Assembly (NCBI GenBank): GCA_030916835.1
Contig: JAUPWA010000031.1
Coordinates: 1 to 5,198 of the forward strand
Length of the DNA stretch: 5,198 nucleotides
Direction: 5' to 3'
DNA from: Patescibacteria group bacterium
Lineage (GTDB): Bacteria > Patescibacteriota > Minisyncoccia > Phycocordibacterales > SBAW01
Below the pieces are notes generated by a model, which was not told where the DNA came from, ran no database searches, and saw only the letters and a list, made by a program, of their open reading frames with translations. The translations under genes were made by a program, and so were the position numbers. Every line of letters starts with the position of its first letter. Position 1 is the first letter of the stretch. Shown here one piece after another: positions 1 to 3,710 of this stretch.

Positions 1-1683
1 TATCTCCTGCACCTTATCGATACGCCAGGGCACATCGACTTTTCCTATGAAGTATCCCGCGCGCTCACGGCGGTAGAGGGGGCGGTTTTGCTCGTCGACG
101 CAACACAAGGAGTGCAAGCGCAAACTCTCACCACACTGCGCAGTGCACGAGAGCTTGGCCTTGTGATAGTCCCTGCGATTTCAAAAATAGATTCACCTCT
201 TGCAAATGTTGATGATACGGTGCTGCAACTCGCAACACTTCTTGATATTTCACCCGACGATGTGCTGCGCTGCTCGGGGCGCACCGGGCAGGGAGTTGAA
301 GAGCTGCTCAATGCAGTCATCGACCGTGTACCGCCACCAAAAACAGCTACGGCAATAACTAAAGCTGAAAAAAGTTTTCAAGAAGAAAATGGTCTGGCCG
401 AAGTCCGCCAGAAGGCGGACGAGGAGAACCGAGGACCTTTTCGGAATGAAAACTTTTCGAAGCCTCGGGGGCTTATCTTCGACTTTCAATATTCTGACCA
501 TCAAGGCGTCATTGTGTATGTACGTATGTTTGATGGCACCATTAAAAAAGGTGACGTGCTTGAGTTTGCCGCGACCGCGCGCAAGTTTACCGCGCTTGAG
601 GTTGGCTCGTTTTCGCCGCTACCAACACCTCTGAAAGAGGGCCTCACGACAGGCTCTATAGGCTATGTGGTAACCGGGATTAAAGAACCTGGGTTGGCTC
701 GTGTGGGTGACACGGTGCGCGCTCATCTCTCTAAAGTGACACCGCTTGCGGGGTATGCTGAGCCAAGGCCAGTGGTGTGGGCGAGTATATACCCCGAGAG
801 TCAAGACGACTTTGTGCTGCTGCGGCAGTCACTTTTGCGTTTGCGTCTCTCAGACTCATCACTCTCGTTTGAAGAGGAGGCGTCGGGAAGTTTAGGCCGA
901 GGATTCCGCTGCGGGTTTCTTGGTATGCTCCACCTTGAGATCGTGACCGAGCGTTTGCGCCGTGAATTTAATCTCACGCTCGTTGTTACCACGCCCACTA
1001 TTACCTATGAAGTAGAACTCAAGAATGGTGGTCGCAAGATAGTGTACACTCCTGCTCAGTTTCCTGAGTTTGGCGATATTGTGCAGGTGTGGGAGCCGTT
1101 TGTTGCTGCACAAATTGTGCTCCCGAGTGAGTATATAGGCGCACTCATGCCACTTTTGTATGAACATGAGGCTGTTGTCGACTCGACCGATACCTTTTCA
1201 GAAGATCGCGTTTTGATTAAAGTGACTATGCCCCTGCGCGAACTCATGCGCAACTTTTTTGATAAGCTCAAAAGCGTGTCCCAAGGATATGGTTCGGTCT
1301 CCTATGAACTGCGCGAGTTGCGCATAGCCGACGTTGCACGCCTCGATCTTTTGGTGGCCGAGGAGTTGATACCAGCGTTTTCACGCATCATTGCAAAACA
1401 TCGAGCCCAAGAAGAGGCCGAAAGTGCTGTAGAAAAACTATATGGCATTTTACCGCGCCAGCTCTTTGCGGCTAAAATTCAAGCACAGGCGCTTGGGCGC
1501 ATCCTTGCGTCGCGCACACTGCCGGCGCTCAAAAAGGATGTCACCGGATACCTCTATGGGGGTGATAGAACGCGCAAAATGAAGCTGTGGGAGAAGCAAA
1601 AGCGTGGTAAGGCTCGTATGAAGGCAGAAGGCCGCGTCAACATCCCTGGGGAGGTTTTCCTTAAAATGGTGAAATCAGAGTAA
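1..1683 (+). CDS. lepA: Elongation factor 4 (LepA), 5'-truncated by the window edge
   Basis: Ribosome-associated translational GTPase (EF4/LepA). The first 560 visible residues lack only the N-terminal G1/G2 part; the frame is open to base 1, so the true start lies upstream and the TTG at 88 is not a start. Visible order: G3 DTPGH at residues 7-11, G4 position 61-64, G5 position 91-96, domain II from about residue 156 (RGLIFDFQYSDHQGVIVYVR), the LepA signature GFRCGFLGMLHLEI near 301-314, and the LepA-specific C-terminal domain ending with YGGDRTRKMKLWEKQK. Oddities: G4 reads SKID instead of NKID and G5 reads SGR instead of SAK. The linker after PPPK (residues 115-155) is about 34 residues longer than usual and is encoded by a nested inverted repeat (370-457). 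E. coli LepA is 599 residues; this one would be slightly longer. The identification is secure, but whether GTP binding is normal cannot be told from sequence. Confidence 0.97.
   Translation, partial: YLLHLIDTPGHIDFSYEVSRALTAVEGAVLLVDATQGVQAQTLTTLRSARELGLVIVPAISKIDSPLANVDDTVLQLATLLDISPDDVLRCSGRTGQGVEELLNAVIDRVPPPKTATAITKAEKSFQEENGLAEVRQKADEENRGPFRNENFSKPRGLIFDFQYSDHQGVIVYVRMFDGTIKKGDVLEFAATARKFTALEVGSFSPLPTPLKEGLTTGSIGYVVTGIKEPGLARVGDTVRAHLSKVTPLAGYAEPRPVVWASIYPESQDDFVLLRQSLLRLRLSDSSLSFEEEASGSLGRGFRCGFLGMLHLEIVTERLRREFNLTLVVTTPTITYEVELKNGGRKIVYTPAQFPEFGDIVQVWEPFVAAQIVLPSEYIGALMPLLYEHEAVVDSTDTFSEDRVLIKVTMPLRELMRNFFDKLKSVSQGYGSVSYELRELRIADVARLDLLVAEELIPAFSRIIAKHRAQEEAESAVEKLYGILPRQLFAAKIQAQALGRILASRTLPALKKDVTGYLYGGDRTRKMKLWEKQKRGKARMKAEGRVNIPGEVFLKMVKSE
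370..457. repeat. Nested inverted repeat inserted in frame in lepA
   Basis: The two ends form an 11-bp perfect inverted repeat (AAAAGTTTTCA at 370-380, TGAAAACTTTT at 447-457). Inside it AAAA-T-GGTC (386-394) pairs with GACCTTTT (434-441) with one bulged T. At the apex GTCCGCC (403-409) pairs with GGCGGAC (414-420) around an AGAA loop. The whole segment codes for the extra linker of LepA between the G domain and domain II, so it looks like a palindromic element that entered the gene without breaking the frame. The pairing is seen directly; the insertion history is inferred from the usual length of this linker. Confidence 0.75.
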
Positions 1684-1847
1684 TGTCACCTCAGCCTTGC
1701 TTAAATAAGAAGGGAGAAATACGAAATGATCATACTGAGGATAACTGCAACCCCGATAAACCAGCTAAAAATGCGTATAATGCGCTTGTGATGCTTGCCG
1801 TACATAGGGACCATACTAGCATAGTGAGGGCCTTCAGGGCAAAATAG
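1683..1847 (+). CDS. Possible 54-aa hypothetical protein between lepA and the ftsB-like gene
   Basis: An ATG overlaps the lepA stop codon (TAATG), and the frame stays open for 54 codons to TAG, ending 4 nt before the next gene. Stop-start overlap and fit to the gap are typical of translationally coupled genes. The product begins MSPQPCLNKKGEIRND, is hydrophilic at first, and ends in a short basic, partly hydrophobic segment (NALVMLAVHRDHTSIVRAFR). I recognise no family. Against it: a perfect TATAAT lies inside (1776-1781), no clear Shine-Dalgarno sequence precedes the ATG, and a better ribosome site (AAGGGAG, about 1710-1716) instead points to a 21-codon ORF in another frame at 1726-1791. It may be only a chance open frame over a promoter region. 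Confidence 0.25.
   Translation: MSPQPCLNKKGEIRNDHTEDNCNPDKPAKNAYNALVMLAVHRDHTSIVRAFRAK
1776..1781 (+). promoter_or_regulatory. Consensus -10 box, likely promoter of the ftsB-like gene
   Basis: A perfect TATAAT lies 70 nt before the ATG at 1852, giving a predicted start near 1788 and a leader of about 64 nt. There is no convincing -35 hexamer at 16-18 nt spacing. A TG lies two bases before the box (TGCGTATAAT), one base off the extended -10 arrangement. Confidence 0.5.
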
Positions 1848-1851
1848 GGTA

Positions 1852-2244
1852 ATGCGCGACTATCGTCTCAATCACACCAGGCGTGATCTGTTTGTTCGGC
1901 TCACACTGCGTGGCCTAGGAGCGCTAGTGCTGTTGTGTTTAGCGGTGGTGCTCGTGCGTGCTGCGTGGGGAATGTATGTAAAAGTTACTATCGCATCGCA
2001 GGGGCAAGAGGAGGCAGAGGCACAGCTCACTCGGCTAGAAAAGCAGCATCAAGGTGTTCGTACGACACTCGACAGCCTTGCCACACAACGGGGGCAAGAG
2101 GCGCAGATTCGTGAGCGCTATGCGCTCGCCAAGCTAGGAGAGGGCGAGATAGATATCGTCACACGGCCAACTGCTGCGACCACCACTATGGAGGTAGCTA
2201 AGCCCTGGTGGCGGCGTATGTTCGACGTATTTAATGTGTGGTAA
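1852..2244 (+). CDS. FtsB/DivIC-like septum formation initiator protein
   Basis: A 130-residue bitopic membrane protein with the layout of the FtsB/DivIC family. It has a short basic cytoplasmic N-terminus (MRDYRLNHTRRD), one transmembrane helix at about 15-40, a coiled coil at about 50-82 rich in Q, E and L, then the family's end motif region (IRERYALAKLGEGEIDIV, compare R..LG...PGE of FtsB/DivIC). FtsB/DivIC proteins link early and late divisome parts at the septum through an FtsL partner. A proline/threonine stretch and a Trp-rich tail (PWWRRMFDVFNVW) follow and could contact the membrane; the tail is not part of the core family. The ATG at 1852 has only a weak ribosome site. Sequence alone does not separate FtsB from DivIC or FtsL, so no symbol is given. 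Confidence 0.75.
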   Translation: MRDYRLNHTRRDLFVRLTLRGLGALVLLCLAVVLVRAAWGMYVKVTIASQGQEEAEAQLTRLEKQHQGVRTTLDSLATQRGQEAQIRERYALAKLGEGEIDIVTRPTAATTTMEVAKPWWRRMFDVFNVW

Positions 2245-2258
2245 ATTAACGAAGCTCA

Positions 2259-2290
2259 GGTTCGCTTCAGCGGACCGAAGCCCGACTTCG
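2259..2290. repeat. Two adjacent small hairpins downstream of the ftsB-like gene
   Basis: GGTTCGCT (2259-2266) pairs with AGCGGACC (2269-2276) with one G-T wobble. It is followed directly by CGAAG (2276-2280) pairing with CTTCG (2286-2290) around CCCGA. No T-run follows, so they are not typical terminators. The first resembles the GTCCGCC/GGCGGAC palindrome in lepA, so they probably belong to the same class of dispersed palindromes. Confidence 0.55.
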
Positions 2291-2295
2291 CTAAA

Positions 2296-2315
2296 CCTGC
2301 CTGCCGGTAGGCAGG
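2296..2315. repeat. CCTGCCT...AGGCAGG palindrome, intergenic copy
   Basis: A 20-nt near-perfect palindrome (CCTGCCTG, CCGG loop, TAGGCAGG; one G-T pair). It is the same element as those at 2388-2409 and 3238-3257, but here it lies in plain intergenic DNA 16 nt upstream of tRNA-Gly. It lacks the TTCGA...TTC flanks of the tRNA copies, which helps define the element core as the 20-22-nt palindrome alone. Confidence 0.8.
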
Positions 2316-2331
2316 GCTACGTCGAGGTAAA

Positions 2332-2424
2332 GCGGGATTAGTTCAGTGGCAGAACGACTGCTTCCCAAGCAGTAGGCGCGAGTTCGACCTGCCTCGCCGG
2401 CAAGGCAGGTTCTCGCATCCCGCA
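2332..2424 (+). tRNA. tRNA-Gly(CCC) with a 22-nt palindrome in the T-loop
   Basis: All arms of a glycine tRNA are present: acceptor GCGGGAT/ATCCCGC (2332-2338, 2417-2423, 7 perfect pairs), D stem GTTC/GAAC (2341-2344, 2352-2355), and anticodon stem ACTGC/GCAGT (2357-2361, 2369-2373) with loop TTCCCAA and anticodon CCC at 2364-2366. The T stem is GCGAG/CTCGC (2378-2382, 2412-2416) and the discriminator is A2424; CCA is not encoded. The T-loop should be TTCGATT but is split after TTCGA (58/59 boundary) by a 22-nt palindrome at 2388-2409, so the loop has 29 nt. Without the insert the gene is a normal 71-nt tRNA, and every stem is intact. It may be functional with an extra hairpin, processed, or a recently disabled gene. 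The stop codon of the facing HxlR gene begins at the next base. Confidence 0.85.
2388..2409. repeat. Palindromic element within tRNA-Gly T-loop
   Basis: CCTGCCT (2388-2394) pairs with AGGCAGG (2403-2409). The centre is CGCCGGCA: a C-A mismatch, one G-C pair and a CCGG tip. It interrupts the T-loop between TTCGA and TT, and can fold as an independent hairpin projecting from the loop. Confidence 0.9.
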
Positions 2425-2733
2425 CTACAAAAACTTTTCGCCGTAGGCGCGCATGGTGGTGATGACCGGGCGCAGAGCTTTGCCTTTGGGAGTGAGTGAA
2501 TAGAGGCCACTTTTGTGCACGAGCACGCCCTTTTTTTCAAGCGCTTTGAGCTTTAGGGTGAGGGTACGGGTACTCACGCCTGAGAGTGATAGGGTAAGCT
2601 CTCCAAAACGTCGTGGTTTTCCAAGCAAATCGCGCACGATAAGCAGTGCGTGGGTGTCACCCACAAGGTCGGCAGCTTTTGCCATGGGGCACTCAGCGCA
2701 AATCACTTTTCTCTGGGATGCGGTGCGTAACAT
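2425..2733 (-). CDS. HxlR-family (DUF24) winged-helix transcriptional regulator
   Basis: A 102-residue regulator of the HxlR type. The family hallmark, a cysteine followed by P and the first helix, is seen at C15-P-M-AKAADLVGDTHALLIVRDLL; a second cysteine is at C12. Helix-turn-helix region: RRFGELTLSLSGVSTRTLTLKLKALEKKGVL (41-71). Wing: SGLYSLTPKGKAL (75-87). The length matches the family (about 100-120). Several HxlR/DUF24 members sense thiol stress, quinones or aldehydes through the conserved N-terminal Cys and often control a neighbouring divergent redox gene. Here the divergent neighbour is a glutaredoxin, which fits, but the target is inference. The ATG at 2733 lies only 6 nt after an extended -10 box, so the mRNA is probably leaderless. 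The stop codon touches the end of tRNA-Gly on the other strand. Confidence 0.88.
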   Translation of the reverse strand: MLRTASQRKVICAECPMAKAADLVGDTHALLIVRDLLGKPRRFGELTLSLSGVSTRTLTLKLKALEKKGVLVHKSGLYSLTPKGKALRPVITTMRAYGEKFL

Positions 2734-2739
2734 GAGTGC

Positions 2740-2749
2740 ATTGTATCAC
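2740..2749 (-). promoter_or_regulatory. Extended -10 promoter of the HxlR gene (leaderless)
   Basis: Read on the minus strand: GTGATACAAT, i.e. TGA + TACAAT (hexamer 2740-2745), then six bases, then the ATG. The expected transcription start is at or next to the A of the ATG. No -35 hexamer is recognisable. Confidence 0.6.
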
Positions 2750-2772
2750 TTTATGGGTACGTATATTCGCTT

Positions 2773-2790
2773 TCTCTGCTACCGCAGAGA
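2773..2790. promoter_or_regulatory. Perfect 7-bp inverted repeat midway between divergent promoters
   Basis: TCTCTGC (2773-2779), TACC, GCAGAGA (2784-2790). It lies almost exactly at the centre between the two divergent -10 boxes (2740-2745 and 2815-2820), which would suit an operator for a dimeric regulator such as the HxlR protein encoded next door. It could instead be a small unrelated hairpin. Confidence 0.4.
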
Positions 2791-2810
2791 CTGGGTTCTG
2801 GTGCGATGAT

Positions 2811-2820
2811 GTGATACACT
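2811..2820 (+). promoter_or_regulatory. Extended -10 promoter of the glutaredoxin gene
   Basis: GTGATACACT gives TGA + TACACT (hexamer 2815-2820), with an expected start near 2827. The 12-nt core GTGATACA(A/C)TGC is shared, inverted, with the facing HxlR promoter (11 of 12 identical), so the two promoters may be read or repressed alike. Confidence 0.55.
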
Positions 2821-2834
2821 GCTCCTACAAAATA

Positions 2835-2847
2835 TTAGTGTCACTAA
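2835..2847. promoter_or_regulatory. Palindrome TTAGTG-T-CACTAA in the glutaredoxin leader
   Basis: A perfect 6-bp inverted repeat with a one-base centre, 15 nt downstream of the -10 box and 13 nt upstream of the ATG. Its position and form suit a repressor operator better than an RNA hairpin, because a one-base loop cannot form. The binding protein is unknown; the adjacent HxlR regulator is the obvious candidate. Confidence 0.4.
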
Positions 2848-2859
2848 CGAGAAACATAT

Positions 2860-3102
2860 ATGGATAAAACGATAACCATTTATTCGACCCCGACCTGTCA
2901 TTTTTGCCAGCTTGCCAAGGAGTTTTTGTCTGAAAAGAATATACCCTACACCAATTATGATGTCTCCGAGGATGCTGCAAAGCGCCAGGAGATGATCCAG
3001 ATGACCGGGCAGCTTGGCGTGCCAGTTATTGTAGTTAACGACTCCATTATGGTCGGTTTTGACCGCGAGAAACTTGCCGAAAAGCTCGGGGTAGAAGCCT
3101 AG
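2860..3102 (+). CDS. Small glutaredoxin (NrdH/YruB-like, CHFC active site)
   Basis: An 80-residue thioredoxin-fold protein covering the full glutaredoxin domain. It has a first strand ITIYSTPTC, the redox motif C13-H-F-C16, an AKEFL helix, the cis-proline segment GVPVIVV (P55) and the end motif VGFDREKLAEKLG (66-78). The G-V-P-V plus VGFD pattern is that of the small NrdH/YruB-like glutaredoxins rather than classical Grx1. It likely exchanges thiol/disulfide electrons in the cytoplasm; its reductant (glutathione, other thiol or thioredoxin reductase) cannot be told. The ATG at 2860 follows a leader of about 33 nt with a weak GAG ribosome site. It is divergent from an HxlR regulator, consistent with redox control, and is followed by a terminator-like hairpin. 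Confidence 0.92.
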   Translation: MDKTITIYSTPTCHFCQLAKEFLSEKNIPYTNYDVSEDAAKRQEMIQMTGQLGVPVIVVNDSIMVGFDREKLAEKLGVEA

Positions 3103-3131
3103 CATTGCCCTCAAAAGTGCTGCATACTACG

Positions 3132-3156
3132 AAAGGCCGCCCTAGGGTGGCCTTTT
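3132..3156 (+). terminator. Terminator-like hairpin between glutaredoxin and tRNA-Arg
   Basis: GGCCGCCC (3135-3142) pairs with GGGTGGCC (3145-3152), one G-T pair, followed by TTTT and preceded by AAA that can extend the stem. It probably ends the glutaredoxin transcript. The four Ts are immediately followed by the first base of tRNA-Arg. A possible -10-like CATACT at 3123-3128 would start transcription at the hairpin itself, so it could instead be the 5' leader of the tRNA. Confidence 0.6.
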
Positions 3157-3228
3157 GCCCTCGTAGTTCAATGGATAGAACAGCCCCGTCCTAAGGGGTT
3201 AATCCGGGTTCGATTCCTGGCGAGGGCA
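3157..3228 (+). tRNA. tRNA-Arg(CCT)
   Basis: Complete cloverleaf: acceptor GCCCTCG/CGAGGGC (3157-3163, 3221-3227), D stem GTTC/GAAC (3166-3169, 3178-3181), and anticodon stem GCCCC/GGGGT (3183-3187, 3195-3199) with loop GTCCTAA and anticodon CCT at 3190-3192. The T stem is CCGGG/CCTGG (3204-3208, 3216-3220) with a normal 7-base loop TTCGATT; the discriminator is A3228 and CCA is not encoded. It would read AGG codons. Base 32 is G, which is somewhat unusual. A second, interrupted copy of its last 23 bases follows two bases downstream. Confidence 0.93.
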
Positions 3229-3229
3229 T

Positions 3230-3272
3230 GGGTTCGACCTGCCTGCCGGCAGGCAGGTTCCTGGCGAGGGCA
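3230..3272 (+). pseudogene. Duplicated 3' end of tRNA-Arg, T-loop interrupted by palindrome
   Basis: GGGTTCGA (3230-3237) plus TTCCTGGCGAGGGCA (3258-3272) repeat, base for base, the last 23 bases of the intact tRNA-Arg (3206-3228). Between them lies the 20-nt palindrome at 3238-3257. The break is after TTCGA, the same T-loop point as in tRNA-Gly. The fragment has no 5' half, so it cannot be a tRNA by itself. It could be a remnant, a duplication scar, or a site from which a full interrupted tRNA once extended. Confidence 0.85.
3238..3257. repeat. Perfect 20-bp palindrome in the tRNA-Arg 3' duplicate
   Basis: CCTGCCTG-CCGG-CAGGCAGG is identical to its reverse complement and extends to 22 bp if the flanking A and T are counted. 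It is the cleanest copy of the palindrome family in this window and is likely near the consensus. Confidence 0.93.
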
Positions 3273-3282
3273 CAAAAAGCTT

Positions 3283-3291
3283 TGCTATACT
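3283..3291 (+). promoter_or_regulatory. Extended -10 promoter of the small membrane protein gene (leaderless)
   Basis: TGC + TATACT (hexamer 3286-3291) lies 7 nt before the ATG at 3299, so transcription should begin at or one base before the start codon. There is no room for a ribosome site. No -35 hexamer is visible; that area is the tRNA-Arg fragment. Confidence 0.6.
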
Positions 3292-3298
3292 ATTTGGT

Positions 3299-3607
3299 AT
3301 GCAGGATGAATTGACGGAGCTTCGCGCGCTCGTAAAGCAAAATTTAGCACTCACTGAAGATATTGGGCACCAGGTACGCAAGATGCGCCGCGCCGCGCTG
3401 TGGGGGCGGGTGTTCCAATTAGTGTGGTGGGGTGCCATTATTGTTGTTTCTGGCGCAGCGTATCTCTACTATCTTCAACCGTATATACAAAAGGTAATAG
3501 ATATATATGAACAGGTGAGCGGTACGACCACTACCACGTATCAGTCTCCGGATATCAATAAGGCGGTCGAGCAGTTTGTCAAAAGCTTAGGTCCTACACA
3601 AAAATAG
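3299..3607 (+). CDS. Small single-pass membrane protein, unknown function
   Basis: A 102-residue protein. Residues 1-32 form an amphipathic, probably coiled-coil segment (ELTELRALVKQNLALTEDIG) ending in a basic patch (RKMRRAALWGR). One transmembrane helix lies at about 37-60 (WWGAIIVVSGAAYLYYL), followed by a further helix (QPYIQKVIDIYEQV), a threonine run TTTTT at 76-80, and a short C-terminal helix. The positive patch places the N-terminus in the cytoplasm. I know the general pattern (leucine-rich N-terminus, KMRR patch, one TM) from unnamed small CPR proteins, but no function. It follows the tRNA-Arg remnant and precedes tRNA-Phe in the same direction. The mRNA is probably leaderless. The gene is likely real, given its promoter and the membrane topology. 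Confidence 0.8.
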   Translation: MQDELTELRALVKQNLALTEDIGHQVRKMRRAALWGRVFQLVWWGAIIVVSGAAYLYYLQPYIQKVIDIYEQVSGTTTTTYQSPDINKAVEQFVKSLGPTQK

Positions 3608-3614
3608 ACTGCTT

Positions 3615-3623
3615 TGGTATAGT
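3615..3623 (+). promoter_or_regulatory. Extended -10 promoter of tRNA-Phe
   Basis: TGG + TATAGT (hexamer 3618-3623), expected start about 3630, three bases before the mature tRNA 5' end. It is the same TGn arrangement as the HxlR, glutaredoxin and membrane-protein promoters. Confidence 0.55.
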
Positions 3624-3632
3624 GGAGTCCAT

Positions 3633-3705
3633 GCTTGGGTAGCTCAGTTGGTAGAGCATTTCCCTGAAGAGGAAGGGGTCGCCGGTTCGAGCCCGGCCCC
3701 AAGCA
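3633..3705 (+). tRNA. tRNA-Phe(GAA)
   Basis: Acceptor GCTTGGG/CCCAAGC (3633-3639, 3698-3704), D stem GCTC/GAGC, and anticodon stem TTTCC/GGAAG around CTGAAGA with anticodon GAA at 3668-3670 (loop 3666-3672). The T stem is GCCGG/CCGGC (3681-3685, 3693-3697) with a normal loop TTCGAGC; the discriminator is A3705 and CCA is not encoded. No palindrome is present in this T-loop. The gene ends 5 nt from the stop codon of the facing Hsp20 gene. Confidence 0.95.
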
Positions 3706-3710
3706 CACAG

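Noticed and set aside
45..1271. Several open frames antisense or out of frame within lepA
   Set aside because: They lie on top of a strongly conserved LepA reading frame, have no ribosome sites or recognisable domains, and are rich in Ser/Arg/Pro as expected for shadow frames.
1684..1775. Rho-independent terminator after lepA
   Set aside because: I looked for a GC-rich stem with a T-run and found none; lepA may be co-transcribed with the next gene or end by another route.
2388..2409. Group I intron or archaeal-type intron in tRNA-Gly
   Set aside because: Twenty-two bases is far too short for a self-splicing intron, and a bulge-helix-bulge motif is not evident; the sequence is a member of a dispersed palindrome family.
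2343..2809. Open frames at 2343-2540 (minus) and 2513-2809 (plus)
   Set aside because: They overlap tRNA-Gly and the HxlR gene in other frames; the HxlR frame has a clear family match and these have none.
2779..3114. 111-codon minus-strand frame opposite glutaredoxin
   Set aside because: It is antisense to a complete glutaredoxin with intact active site, covers its promoter and has no recognisable family.
2296..3257. CRISPR array formed by the repeated palindromes
   Set aside because: Spacing is irregular (about 70 and 830 nt), the intervening DNA is genes rather than spacers, and no cas gene is present.
3230..3272. attL/attR pair of an integrated mobile island at tRNA-Arg
   Set aside because: The duplicated tRNA 3' ends have only two bases between them and no integrase or cargo is present, so this is not an island; the short duplication is reported instead.
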